Shown: positions 9,591-20,691 of the stretch, one piece after another
Numbering within the stretch: position 1 is the first letter of the stretch
Layout of the letters: every line of letters begins with the position of its first letter
Origin: an uncultured Alsobacter sp.
GTDB taxonomy: Bacteria; Pseudomonadota; Alphaproteobacteria; Rhizobiales; Beijerinckiaceae
Length of the DNA stretch: 64,000 nucleotides
NCBI RefSeq assembly: GCF_945952055.1
Contig: NZ_CAMFHB010000011.1
Location: forward strand, 86,657 to 150,656
Direction: 5' to 3'
Position numbers and translations under genes: made by a program
Notes under the pieces: generated by a model
The model's database searches: none
What the model saw: the letters and a program-made list of their open reading frames with translations, nothing else
Told to the model about the DNA's origin: nothing

Positions 9591-10858
9591 TCTCCCTCCT
9601 GTCGATCCTCGCGGACATCGACGCCGGCAGGACCTCGCCGGAGCGCAGCCTCTCGGAGGCGCAGCGCAGGATCGCGGCGGAAGACGGATCGCTCCACGCC
9701 TTCGCTTCGGTCGCTCCCGAGCGGGCCTTCGCGCCCCGCCGGCCCGGGCCGCTGCTGGGCATCGCCGTCGGCATCAAGGACATCATCGACACCGCCGACC
9801 TGCCGACCGAGATGGGCTGCCCGTCCATCTGGGGCGGCTGGCAGCCCCGCGCCGACGCCCCGGTGGTGGGGCTCGTGAAGGCCGCGGGCGGCGTCGTGGC
9901 CGGCAAGACCGTCACGACCGCGCTCGCCCAGCTCGACCCGTCACCCACGCTCAACCCCCATGATCCGGCTCGCACGCCGGGCGGTTCCTCCTCCGGCTCG
10001 GCGGCCGCCGTGGCGGCGGGCCTCGTGCCCCTCGCACTGGGCACGCAGACGGGCGGATCGGTGATCCGGCCGGCCTCCTTCTGTGGCGTCGCGGCCGTGA
10101 AGCCGTCCTTCCGGCTCATTCCGACGGTGGGCGTCAAGACGCAGGCCTGGACCCTCGACACCGTCGGCCTGTTCGCCGCGACCGTCGCCGACTGCGCCTT
10201 CGCCCTCGCCGCGATCTCCGGCCGCGACCTGGCAGTGGACCGCGAACCGGGCGCGCCGGCCATCGGCATCGTCAGGCCGTCGTTCGGCGGGGCGGCCTCC
10301 CCGCAAGCCCGCTCCGCGATCGCCACCGCGGCTGCTGCGGCGGAGAGAGCCGGTTGCCGCGTGGTCGACATCGATCTGCCCGCGGTGATGGCCGACGCCT
10401 TCGAGGCGGCCGCCGTGATCGGCGCCTACGAGATGCGCGTCTCCTACGATTGGGAGTTCGTGAACCGGAAGGACGACCTGCCGCCGGTTCTCAGGGCCGC
10501 CCTGGAACGGGCCGACGGCCTGCGACCGTACGATTACGACCAGGCGCGCGGGCGCGCGAGGCGCGCGAGGACGGCCGTACGCTCGATCTTCGAGGAGGCG
10601 GGCGTGGACGTTTTCGTCACCTACGCCTCCGACGGCGTGGCGCCCGGTCGGGAGACGACCGGCGACCCCCGGTTCAATCGCCTGTGGACCCTGCTCGGCG
10701 TGCCCTGCGTCAACGTTCCGGGGATCCGGACCCGGTCCGGCCTTCCCCTCGGCCTGCAAGTCGTCGCCCCCTTCGCGCGGGATCAGCGGGCCCTCACCGC
10801 CGCCGCGCTGCTTGAAGAGATCTGGCGCGATCTGGAGCCTCTCCCCGATCCGGCTTGA
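9587..10858 (+). CDS. Amidase-signature family hydrolase
   Basis: 423 residues. The Ser-cisSer-Lys triad of amidase-signature enzymes is visible: Lys64 in GIAVGIKDIID, the cis-Ser (about 134) in the GGSSSGS loop, and the nucleophile Ser158 in GTQTGGSVIRPASFCG. Such enzymes hydrolyse carboxamides (acylamides, indoleacetamide, allophanate-type substrates) in the cytoplasm. At 423 residues it is on the short side but complete. The ATG overlaps the preceding stop as ATGA. The GatA-specific surroundings are missing and no gatB/C neighbours exist, so it is not the tRNA amidotransferase. Substrate unknown. Confidence 0.9.
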   Translation: MISLLSILADIDAGRTSPERSLSEAQRRIAAEDGSLHAFASVAPERAFAPRRPGPLLGIAVGIKDIIDTADLPTEMGCPSIWGGWQPRADAPVVGLVKAAGGVVAGKTVTTALAQLDPSPTLNPHDPARTPGGSSSGSAAAVAAGLVPLALGTQTGGSVIRPASFCGVAAVKPSFRLIPTVGVKTQAWTLDTVGLFAATVADCAFALAAISGRDLAVDREPGAPAIGIVRPSFGGAASPQARSAIATAAAAAERAGCRVVDIDLPAVMADAFEAAAVIGAYEMRVSYDWEFVNRKDDLPPVLRAALERADGLRPYDYDQARGRARRARTAVRSIFEEAGVDVFVTYASDGVAPGRETTGDPRFNRLWTLLGVPCVNVPGIRTRSGLPLGLQVVAPFARDQRALTAAALLEEIWRDLEPLPDPA

Positions 10859-11045
10859 CGGTGTCTTTCCGAGACCTGTCAAATGCGAAGGGAATGATCT
10901 ATTCCCCCGTGGAATACTTCACAGCAGCATGTAGTGGTGCGGGAACCGGCTCCGGCGGGGCGGCGTTACACCTGCGTCCGTCGGGCTCAAGTCGAATTTA
11001 AGTTACTTAATATTGAGTGGAGCCGGGTGCCTCGGGACAAAAAGC

Positions 11046-11073
11046 TTGCGCTCCCGCGGTTCCGTGCTAGCGT
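11046..11073 (+). promoter_or_regulatory. Putative promoter of the 27-residue membrane protein gene
   Basis: TTGCGC at 11046-11051 and TAGCGT at 11068-11073 are separated by 16 bases. They sit about 35 bases before a strong ribosome site (AAAGGAGG), which precedes the ATG at 11108. The hexamers match sigma-70 consensus only moderately, so this is a position-based suggestion. Confidence 0.35.
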
Positions 11074-11107
11074 TAAAAATGCGTGAAGGTGCCGAAAGGA
11101 GGACCAT

Positions 11108-11191
11108 ATGGTCATCGCCCAAAGGCTGAACCTGGTAGCCATGTGTGCGGCGTTCGCCCTCGTCGGGGCCGTCGTTCTCGGGCTTTTCTGA
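11108..11191 (+). CDS. 27-residue hydrophobic membrane protein
   Basis: A short frame (27 codons plus stop) that would be missed by length filters. It has an excellent ribosome site, AAAGGAGG, 5 bases before the ATG. The product begins MVIAQRLNLVAMCAAF and then continues as an uninterrupted hydrophobic stretch ending in Gly-Leu-Phe, enough for one transmembrane helix with a short basic N terminus. A short GC palindrome follows at 11201-11218 and a strong intrinsic terminator at 11339-11369, so the transcript would be about 280 bases. Function unknown. The tight ribosome site, in-frame stop and flanking signals argue for a real gene. Confidence 0.65.
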   Translation: MVIAQRLNLVAMCAAFALVGAVVLGLF

Positions 11192-11495
11192 CGCAGCACC
11201 CGCACCGGATCCGGTGCGGCCGGTGGTACCGCGAGGCGGGCACCGGAAGACGGCAGGGCCTGGGGAGGCACCTGCCGGAGCAGACAGGCCAGAATGACGT
11301 CCGGTAAACCGGCGCAATGGCAACAGACACGAGAGGGGACGCCGCCGGCCGCTGGCCGGCGGCGTTTTTCGTCCAGCCACGCTGTGGATAACGGGCAAAA
11401 CTCCACCGCGCGCGAGGCGGTCCGCCGCTGGAGCCCCGTTTCCGGGCGAACCGAAAGGATGAGCCGCCGGCCATCCTGTCCTATATGTGCGAGCG
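11192..11495. other. Region between the small membrane protein gene and dnaG
   Basis: The gap holds an 18-base perfect palindrome (CGCACCGGATCCGGTGCG, 11201-11218), a small CCGGT/ACCGG hairpin near 11301 and a strong terminator at 11339-11369. The 120 bases between the palindrome and the terminator show no coding pattern; they are either the 3' untranslated region of the small gene or a small RNA. Downstream of the terminator, 11370-11495 should contain the dnaG promoter, which I could not assign. Confidence 0.5.
11339..11369 (+). terminator. Strong intrinsic terminator upstream of dnaG
   Basis: A perfect 12-base-pair stem, ACGCCGCCGGCC at 11339-11350 pairing with GGCCGGCGGCGT at 11354-11365, with a 3-base loop, followed directly by a run of five T. 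It insulates dnaG from the upstream small gene. Confidence 0.9.
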
Positions 11496-13409
11496 ATGCG
11501 CTACCCGCCCGGAACCCTCGACGAGATTCGCGCCCGCCTCCCGGTGTCCGAGGTGGTGGGAAAGCGTGTCCGCTTGCAGAAGGCCGGCCGGGAATGGAAG
11601 GGGCTCTCGCCTTTCAACGCGGAAAAGACCCCATCGTTTTTCGTCAACGATCAGAAAGGCTTCTATCACGACTTCTCGTCGGGAAAGCACGGTGACATCT
11701 TCTCCTTCCTGATGGAGACGGAGGGCGTGCCGTTCCCGGAGGCGGTGGAGCGGCTCGCGGCGATGGCCGGCGTCGACCTGCCCAAGATCTCGCCCCAGGC
11801 GATCGAGCAGGAGGAAAGGAGCCGCAGCCTCGTCGAGGTCATGGCCATGGCCGCGTCCTTCTTCCAGGCGGAGCTGCGGGGCCGGGCGGGGACCAGGGCG
11901 CGAGCCTATCTCGACGGACGCGGCCTCTCGCCGGAGACCCGCGACGCCTTCGGGATCGGCTATGCGCCCGCGGACCGTTTCTCGCTGCGCGATCACCTGG
12001 CCGGCAAGGGCGTGACGCCCGAGGCCATGATGGAGGTCGGGCTGCTGGTCCAGCCGGAGGGCACGGCCGTGCCCTTCGACCGCTTCCGCGATCGGGTGAT
12101 GTTCCCGATCTGCGACGTCAGGGGGCGCGTCATCGCCTTCGGCGGGCGGGCGCTCGAGAAGGATGTCCCGGCCAAGTACCTGAATTCCCCCGAGACGACG
12201 CTCTTTCACAAGGGGCGGGTGCTCTACAACCATCACAACGCCCGCAAGGCGGCCCACGACAAGGGCAGCGTCATCGCCGTCGAGGGCTATGTCGACGTGA
12301 TCGCGATGAGCGCGGTGGGGTTCGCCAACACCGTGGCGCCGCTCGGCACCGCCCTCACGCCCGACCAGCTCGCCCTTCTGTGGCGGATGGCGGACGAGCC
12401 GATCCTGTGCTTCGACGGCGACAAGGCCGGCCGGCGGGCCGCCTACCGCGCCCTCGACGTGGCTCTGCCGATCGTGACGCCGGGAAAATCCCTGCGGATC
12501 GCCTTCATGCCGGAAGGACAGGACCCGGACGACCTGGCGCGCGCCGGTGGGCACGGTGCGTTGGCGCGGGTGATCGACGCCGCCCAGCCTCTGGCCGAGG
12601 TGCTGTGGGCGCGCGAGGTCGAGGCCGGCCCGCTCGACACGCCCGAGCGCCGGGCCGCGCTGGAGCGCCGCCTGCGCGACCTGCTGTCGGCCATCCAGGA
12701 CGAGGACCTGCGCCGCCACTACCGGGCCGACATGGACGCGCGCCTGCGCGCCATGATGCCCGGCTCGGCCCCGCGCGGCGAGCGCAGGCCCTGGGTCGAG
12801 CGCCGAGGCGGGGGCCGTTTCGAGCCCCGCCGGCCCACCGGAATCCCGGAGCAGCTCAGGGCCAGCCCGCTGCTGGCCCGCAGCGCGCTGTTCTCGCGCG
12901 CGCCGTCACCGTCGCCGCGGGAGTCGCTGATCGTGCTGGGGCTGGCGGCCCACGCGGACCTTCTCGCCGACATGGCCGAGGCGCTGGCCAGCATGGATCT
13001 CGCCGACGCCGATGCCGGCCGCGTCAGGCAGGCTCTCGTGGATGCAGCCGCCCATGGCGAACTGCCCGCGTCGGGCAGCGTCCGGGAACTGCTGGAGGCC
13101 TGGGGCCTCGCCACGCCGGTCGCGCGGCTGGAGGGGGCCGTCCGGCCCGGGGACCGGTGGTGCCTTGACTCGGCCGCCGATCCCGAGGAAGTGAAAGACA
13201 GCGTTCGACAGGCCATGATCTTGCATCGGCGCGCTTTGACGCTACATAACGAACTCGGTCTGGCCCAGACTGCATTCGCACAGGACGACAGCGAGGCGAA
13301 CCTCGCGTGGATCCGGGATCTGCAGGCGCAGATTTCCGCGATCGACGGCACCGAGGCGGAGCGCGAGCGTCCCGAGGCGTGGGGCGAGGTCGGATCGGAC
13401 GGGGAGTAG
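11496..13409 (+). CDS. dnaG: DNA primase DnaG (zinc-ligand-free type)
   Basis: 637 residues. It synthesises RNA primers at the replication fork. The N-terminal CHC2-type domain is recognisable (SPFNAEKTPSFFVNDQKGFY), but all four zinc ligands of the E. coli enzyme (Cys40, His43, Cys61, Cys64) align with Ser38, Asn41, Asp59 and Ser62. The TOPRIM catalytic core is intact: VIAVEGYVDVIAM carries the catalytic Glu and CFDGDKAGRRA the DxD. The C-terminal part is a DnaB-helicase interaction domain of normal size. The start is the ATG at 11496, because MRYPPGTLDEIRARLP is the usual N terminus; a GTG 9 bases earlier is possible. It is followed 280 bases later by rpoD, the classic dnaG-rpoD order. Confidence 0.97.
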   Translation: MRYPPGTLDEIRARLPVSEVVGKRVRLQKAGREWKGLSPFNAEKTPSFFVNDQKGFYHDFSSGKHGDIFSFLMETEGVPFPEAVERLAAMAGVDLPKISPQAIEQEERSRSLVEVMAMAASFFQAELRGRAGTRARAYLDGRGLSPETRDAFGIGYAPADRFSLRDHLAGKGVTPEAMMEVGLLVQPEGTAVPFDRFRDRVMFPICDVRGRVIAFGGRALEKDVPAKYLNSPETTLFHKGRVLYNHHNARKAAHDKGSVIAVEGYVDVIAMSAVGFANTVAPLGTALTPDQLALLWRMADEPILCFDGDKAGRRAAYRALDVALPIVTPGKSLRIAFMPEGQDPDDLARAGGHGALARVIDAAQPLAEVLWAREVEAGPLDTPERRAALERRLRDLLSAIQDEDLRRHYRADMDARLRAMMPGSAPRGERRPWVERRGGGRFEPRRPTGIPEQLRASPLLARSALFSRAPSPSPRESLIVLGLAAHADLLADMAEALASMDLADADAGRVRQALVDAAAHGELPASGSVRELLEAWGLATPVARLEGAVRPGDRWCLDSAADPEEVKDSVRQAMILHRRALTLHNELGLAQTAFAQDDSEANLAWIRDLQAQISAIDGTEAERERPEAWGEVGSDGE

Positions 13410-13691
13410 CGCTGGCGAAGAGACGAGGCACGGATCCGCGATGCGGGGCCGCCTGGATGTCTCGTCGGCGGTGCAGGACGGGGAACTTTGGCCCGTGAGT
13501 GTTGCTCCGCAGACCGGAGGAGGCCCGGTGTGCAGGACGGTTAAGCTTGACTTAATCGAATCGCGACACTGATGGGGACGGTGCGGTGAGCAGGGCGGAA
13601 GGGCACGGTCCCTGCCGCCCCTTCATGCGTGAACGATGCGGTCGTCCCCTTCGGGACGTCGGTGTCGCAGACGGACTCGGAGCGATCGGGC

Positions 13692-15683
<1,992 letters not shown>

Positions 15684-15810
15684 GGGCGAAATCCTGTTCC
15701 GAGCAGCCGAGAGACGGTGCGTCCTTCGACACGCCGCCTTCGGCGGCTGCTCGGAGCATGTGAACCCTTCACCGAAGGACTGGCAGTCCAGTTCAATCCG
15801 ACCTCTCAGC

Positions 15811-15900
15811 CGTCATCCCCGGGCTTGGCCCGGGGACCCACGACTTTGACGGCGCCATTCTGAAGGCGTGGGTGGCCGGGCCAGGCCCGGCCATGACGCG
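15811..15900. repeat. Palindromic intergenic repeat (family A, copy 2)
   Basis: About 90 bases between rpoD and a DUF1499 gene. Left arm CGTCATCCCCGGGCTTGGCC, then CACGACTTTG, a middle spacer, and a right part ending GGCCCGGCCATGACG. The ends are inverted CGTCAT / ATGACG and each half is itself a GC palindrome. It matches the copies at 18612-18702 and 40857-40943 closely. Flanking sequence (GTGAACCCTTCACC...AGTCCAG upstream) also resembles that of the 40857 copy, so the repeated unit is larger than the core. Confidence 0.85.
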
Positions 15901-15981
15901 GAGCGGGAGGTGCTCGCTGGACGACTGAAAGATTCACATCCGAAGGCCGCGAAGCGGCCGAGTCGAAGGACGCACGACGGC

Positions 15982-16527
15982 TCAGCCGGCCCCCAGCGCC
16001 GCGAGCCAGCGCTTCAGCCGCGCCAAGTTGGCGCCCAGGTCGGACCGGCCGATCTGGCTGCGTGAGTACAGGGCAACGGTGGACTTGCCCTCCGGTTGCG
16101 GCAGCACCAGCACGTCCACCGTGTCGGGGTAGCGCATCAACGGCGTCCGGACGACGTAGCGGTCGCCCCGCCCCGAGACGGCCTCGGCCACCTGCACCGC
16201 CCCCGGCTCCGCCAGCGCGACGGCGCGGATCTTTTCCCGGAGGTCGGGCGCCGACAGCGCGAAAACGGGGGAGGGGAGGTCCGAACGGGCTCCGCCGCAG
16301 AGCCCGGGCGGGCAGATCAGCGCGTCGTTGGGGGTCGTCCGCCGGACGAGGCGGGAAAAGTCCACGGGGCCGAGGTCGGGCGGCCCGAAGGCGAGTGTCC
16401 AGACCCGCTCGATCCCGAACGGCTTGTCGCGCAGGGCGATGCTGATGGCCACGACGGCCAGGAGGGCACCCAGGATCGTGAGCATGGTCCGCATAGGCCG
16501 CGATGGTGAGGGCAGGGTAGGTTTCAC
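15982..16527 (-). CDS. DUF1499 family protein with N-terminal membrane anchor
   Basis: 181 residues from the GTG at 16527. One transmembrane or signal segment (MLTILGALLAVVAISIAL) is followed by a DUF1499 domain with the motif CPPGLCGGARSDLPSPVFALSA and the later VRTPLMRYPDTVDVLVLPQPEGKSTVALYSRSQIGRSDLGANLARLKRWL (quoted in parts: RYPDTVDVLVL; YSRSQIGRSDLGANLARL). GTG 16527 is preferred because GGGGAGG lies just before it; an ATG at 16494 would shorten the protein but lacks a ribosome site. Function of the family is unknown. Its start region abuts the divergent DMT-like gene. Confidence 0.82.
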   Translation of the reverse strand: MKPTLPSPSRPMRTMLTILGALLAVVAISIALRDKPFGIERVWTLAFGPPDLGPVDFSRLVRRTTPNDALICPPGLCGGARSDLPSPVFALSAPDLREKIRAVALAEPGAVQVAEAVSGRGDRYVVRTPLMRYPDTVDVLVLPQPEGKSTVALYSRSQIGRSDLGANLARLKRWLAALGAG

Positions 16528-16553
16528 TCTCACCTCCCCGATGCGAGTCGTCC

Positions 16554-16904
16554 ATGCCGTCGATAACGTCCCCCGCCGTCCTTCCGATCCTGCTGCTGAT
16601 CGCCTCGAACGTCTTCATGACCGTGGCCTGGTACGGCCACCTCAAGTTCACCGACCGGGCCCTGCCCGTCGTGGTCATGGCAAGCTGGGGAATTGCGTTC
16701 TTCGAGTACTGGCTGGCCGTGCCCGCCAACCGGATCGGCCATGCGGTCTATTCGGCCGCGCAGCTCAAGACGATCCAGGAGGTCGTCACGCTGGTGGTGT
16801 TCGCCAGCTTCTCGGTGCTGGTTCTCAAGGAACCGCTGGGCTGGAACCACGCGATCGGGTTTTCCCTGATCGCCGCGGGCGCCTTCTTCATCTTCCGGCC
16901 CTGA
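16554..16904 (+). CDS. DUF486 (DMT-superfamily) membrane protein
   Basis: 116 residues with four hydrophobic helices: ILLLIASNVFMTVAWYGHL, LPVVVMASWGIAFFEYWLA, VTLVVFASFSVLVLKEP and IGFSLIAAGAFFIF. The VAWYGHLKF, FFEYWLAVPANRIG and KEPLGWNHAIGF motifs are characteristic of DUF486, a small family related to drug/metabolite transporters. The transported compound is unknown. The ATG at 16554 lies 26 bases from the divergent DUF1499 gene start. Confidence 0.88.
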   Translation: MPSITSPAVLPILLLIASNVFMTVAWYGHLKFTDRALPVVVMASWGIAFFEYWLAVPANRIGHAVYSAAQLKTIQEVVTLVVFASFSVLVLKEPLGWNHAIGFSLIAAGAFFIFRP

Positions 16905-16910
16905 AGGGCC

Positions 16911-17126
16911 TCAGCGCAGCGCGATCGTCTGCAGCGGCGCCTTGGCGGTGGCGGCGGTCGGCCCGGCCTCCGGCGCCGGCCGGGCGAGCAGGACGACGGC
17001 CGTGCCGACCATCAGCATCATGGTGAGCCAGGACGAGATCATGAGGTGGCGACGCGCCTCGATGCGCACCGGGGCGCCCGTGCTGGGGCGGGGCATCGTC
17101 AGGGGGGCGTCGAGATCGCGGATCAT
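16911..17126 (-). CDS. Small single-pass membrane protein, unknown function
   Basis: 71 residues from the ATG at 17126 with GGAG 7 bases upstream. A short polar N terminus (MIRDLDAPLTMPRPSTGAP) is followed by a basic patch (RIEARRHL) and one transmembrane helix (MISSWLTMMLMVGTAVVLLA), then an Ala/Pro-rich tail. No domain was recognised. It faces the DUF486 gene end-on with a 6-base gap. Upstream in-frame starts exist up to 17306, but that sequence looks like non-coding promoter DNA. Confidence 0.6.
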   Translation of the reverse strand: MIRDLDAPLTMPRPSTGAPVRIEARRHLMISSWLTMMLMVGTAVVLLARPAPEAGPTAATAKAPLQTIALR

Positions 17127-17320
17127 GGGAGGGCTCCGGGTGACGTCGGTGTTGTCCGATGGCGTGACCATGCCGCAGCCCCGTCCGAACCGATGTGCGA
17201 TCGCGCACACGGGCGTTTCACCGCTCCATCTCGCGCGTCGATCGGTTCGATCAAGGCTTTTGGCTTGAACTGCCCTGGGCTGCGGACTAGGTTCCGCCGT
17301 CCTCAAGGGGACCTTGCTGA

Positions 17321-18568
<1,248 letters not shown>

Positions 18569-18611
18569 GGCTCGCCGGACGACCGTCGACCCGTTCGCGA
18601 CAACCTACCTG

Positions 18612-18702
18612 CCGTCTTGGCCGGGCTTGGCCCGGCCATCCACGACTGCGGATGGTGCCTGCAAAGTCGTGGATGCCCGGGCCAAGCCCGGGCAGGACGC
18701 GC
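18612..18702. repeat. Palindromic intergenic repeat (family A, copy 3)
   Basis: Between the aspartate aminotransferase gene and a convergent small gene. The left part GCCGTCTTGGCCGGGCTTGG runs into CCACGACT; after a 15-base spacer come AAAGTCGTGG and the right part GCCCGGGCCAAGCCCGGGC. The two halves are inverted copies and can fold into a long cruciform or RNA stem; with no other terminator present it may end both convergent transcripts. Confidence 0.85.
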
Positions 18703-18742
18703 GGAAAGCGAAAGCAGCATGCTTTCGCGCTTCAACGGTCCC

Positions 18743-19051
18743 TCAAAGCTCCCGCACTTCCACGAAGGCCGCGGCGTCGCAGGCCTCGATGACGCTGTCG
18801 ATGACGTCCTGGTCCTCCCCGTCCTTCACCTTGGGAAGGTCGTCGGGCGCCACGTAGACGATGTAGCCCAGCACATTGTTGAGCGCGGCGCTGGGGTGCT
18901 CCTCGGCGTAGCTGCGCTCGTCCTCGAGGGTGAGGGCGTCATAGCGCTTCACGGCCTCCAGCGGCGTCTCCTCGCGCGGGGGACCGTCAAGGTCCAGCGT
19001 GTCGGCCACGATGGACCCGGTGACGTTGTCGAGGATGATGTAGCGAGGCAT
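18743..19051 (-). CDS. Conserved protein of unknown function, 102 residues
   Basis: Starts MPRYIILDNVTGSIVADTLD from the ATG at 19051, with AGGAG 7 bases upstream. The product is acidic and has no membrane segment. It contains TPLEAVKRYDALTLEDERSY and ends with AAFVEVREL. No domain was recognised with confidence. Convergent with the aminotransferase gene across the palindromic repeat and divergent from the PfpI-type gene. The good ribosome site and normal codon use support a real gene. Confidence 0.7.
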   Translation of the reverse strand: MPRYIILDNVTGSIVADTLDLDGPPREETPLEAVKRYDALTLEDERSYAEEHPSAALNNVLGYIVYVAPDDLPKVKDGEDQDVIDSVIEACDAAAFVEVREL

Positions 19052-19150
19052 GCGAAGGCTCCTGCAGGTCGTCCGGCTGCGACATTCGTGGCCGGAACCG
19101 CGCCGTACCCGGCGCGTTGGCGCGGTTCTTGACGAACCGCGAGGACAATC

Positions 19151-19726
19151 ATGACCGACATTTCGCAGGCACGCATCCTCATCCTGGCTACGGACGGCTA
19201 CGAACAGTCCGAGCTGAGGGTGCCGCTGAACAAGCTCCGCGAGGCCGGCGCCACCGTCGACGTGGCCGCTCCTTCCAAGACCCGCGAGCCCGGCCGCATC
19301 CGCGGATGGGACGAGAGCGACTGGGGCGACACCGTGCCCGTCGACAAGCCGCTCGAAGCGGTGGACGCCGAGAGCTACGACGCTCTGGTGCTTCCGGGCG
19401 GCCAGATGAACCCCGACAAGCTCCGCATGGAGCCCAAGGCAGTCGCGCTCGTGAAGCGCTTCGCCGATACAGGCAAGGTGGTCGCCGCCGTGTGCCACGG
19501 ACCGTGGCTCCTGGTCGAGGCGGGGCTCGCGCGCGGGCGCGAGATGACGTCCTGGCCGTCGCTCAAGACCGACATCGCCAATGCCGGCGGACGGTGGACC
19601 GACCGCGAGGTGGTGACCGACAACGGCATCGTCACCAGCCGCAATCCGGGTGACCTCGACGCCTTCGTCGCCAAGATCATCGAGGAGATCGGCGAGGGTC
19701 GCCACGGCCGCCGCTCGGCCGCCTGA
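19151..19726 (+). CDS. DJ-1/PfpI family protein
   Basis: 191 residues. The nucleophile elbow AAVCHGPWLLVEAG places Cys115-His116 as in PfpI/YhbO proteins, and Glu18 in DGYEQSEL is the conserved partner glutamate. LPGGQMNPDKLR is the usual loop before the active site. Members act as deglycases/glyoxalase-like enzymes, stress proteins or peptidases; the proven activity differs between relatives. Most likely a cytoplasmic protein-repair or general stress protein. The ATG at 19151 gives a full-length fold. Downstream neighbour is a small secreted protein gene in the same direction, 64 bases away. Confidence 0.92.
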   Translation: MTDISQARILILATDGYEQSELRVPLNKLREAGATVDVAAPSKTREPGRIRGWDESDWGDTVPVDKPLEAVDAESYDALVLPGGQMNPDKLRMEPKAVALVKRFADTGKVVAAVCHGPWLLVEAGLARGREMTSWPSLKTDIANAGGRWTDREVVTDNGIVTSRNPGDLDAFVAKIIEEIGEGRHGRRSAA

Positions 19727-19790
19727 TCCCACACGCATTCGTGCACGGGCCGTCGGCTGACGCCGGCGGCCCGCATGATATCGTGAGGGC

Positions 19791-20090
19791 ATGCGCATCG
19801 TGCGGACCCTGCTCGCCATCGTGACCATCGCCATCCCGGCGAACCTGGCCCCGGTGTCCGTCACGGCGCACGAGGTCGTGCGTCGCCCCGATGCGGGCCC
19901 GCAGCTTCCGCCATGCACCTGCCGGGCGAACGGGCAGGACTTCCAGATGGGCGAGGTCGCGTGTCTGCGCACGAGCCAGGGGGCCCGGCTCGCGCGCTGC
20001 GTCATGGTCCTGAACAATTCGTCCTGGGAAACGATCCAGCAGTCCTGCCCCTCCGCGGACCGGGCTTTCACGCCACGTCCCAGCGGCTGA
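19791..20090 (+). CDS. Small secreted cysteine-containing protein
   Basis: 99 residues with a signal peptide (MRIVRTLLAIVTIAIPANLA, cleavage near VTAHE). The mature protein has five cysteines (PPCTCRANG, GEVACLRT, ARCVMV, QQSCPSA), suggesting disulfides in the periplasm. It resembles small uncharacterised secreted proteins of Rhizobiales; no enzymatic motif was seen. Convergent with the DUF992 gene, 11 bases between stops. Confidence 0.7.
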   Translation: MRIVRTLLAIVTIAIPANLAPVSVTAHEVVRRPDAGPQLPPCTCRANGQDFQMGEVACLRTSQGARLARCVMVLNNSSWETIQQSCPSADRAFTPRPSG

Positions 20091-20101
20091 CGCCGGCGGC
20101 G

Positions 20102-20581
20102 TCAGCGCGCCGGAGCGAGCTCCAGCTCGGTCACGCCGGCCGCCAGGTTGAGCCCGGTCTGGGCGCTGACCGACAGCGGCTGCAGGCTAATCGTCCGGTT
20201 CGAACCGCCGACGAGGAGGTTGGCGCCCAGGCCCGCACCCGCGGTCGCCTCCGCGCCCGCGCCGGCATAGGTGCCGGCCAGTGCGCCACGCTGCCAGGTG
20301 TTGGTGGGCGCCAGCACGGCCCAGGCGATCTGGCCCTTGGTGGTCGCGCCCACGTCGAGACCGTACTTGCGCACCGTTCCGACATAGCGCTCGCGCGGCC
20401 CTCCGCCCCGCGCCGGGGTGAACCGGCAGGAGAGCGCCTTGGACGACGTGATGATCAGGCCGACGCCCCCCGAGACGGAGCATTCGAGCAGTCCCACCCG
20501 GGCCGGCGGCGCCGCGCTCTGGGCCGAGGCGGGAACGATGGCGGCGGTCAGCGCCGCAGCGGCGATCAAGGTGCGCAACAT
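20102..20581 (-). CDS. DUF992 family secreted protein
   Basis: 159 residues with a signal peptide (MLRTLIAAAALTAAIVPASA). The mature part RVGLLECSVSGGVGLIITSS...LSCRFTP...ERYVGTVRKYGLDVG is the DUF992 signature, with two cysteines that probably bond. The Gly-rich C-terminal half (GTYAGAGAEATAGAGLGANLL) fits a beta-rich membrane-associated or lipid-binding fold. Function unknown. Common in Rhizobiales as single-copy or duplicated genes. Confidence 0.88.
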   Translation of the reverse strand: MLRTLIAAAALTAAIVPASAQSAAPPARVGLLECSVSGGVGLIITSSKALSCRFTPARGGGPRERYVGTVRKYGLDVGATTKGQIAWAVLAPTNTWQRGALAGTYAGAGAEATAGAGLGANLLVGGSNRTISLQPLSVSAQTGLNLAAGVTELELAPAR

Positions 20582-20664
20582 GACGTGTCTCCAGGTGAAT
20601 GCCCGCAGACAACCTTGAGCGCGGGCAAGAGGTTCCGCAGGACGATCTCCGCCGCTTGTTGCGG

Positions 20665-20683
20665 TATATCGATATATGATATC
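20665..20683. promoter_or_regulatory. Palindromic operator candidate for vapBC
   Basis: TATATCGATATA (20665-20676) is a perfect palindrome, and an overlapping GATATC lies at 20678-20683, only 9 bases before the antitoxin ATG at 20692. AT-rich palindromes at this place are typical binding sites for RHH antitoxins, which repress their own operon together with the toxin. Confidence 0.5.
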
Positions 20684-20691
20684 AATTCGCC

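Noticed and set aside
11201..11218. Second intrinsic terminator for the microprotein gene
   Set aside because: The 18-base palindrome has no loop and no T-tract, so it does not qualify as an intrinsic terminator.
18743..20071. 442-codon minus-strand frame spanning the DJ-1/PfpI gene
   Set aside because: Only its last 102 codons look like a protein; the rest is antisense to well-supported genes, so I start that gene at 19051.
20665..20683. Phage attachment or origin-like AT palindrome
   Set aside because: The position just before a toxin-antitoxin operon is better explained as the antitoxin's operator; no integrase or DnaA boxes were seen.
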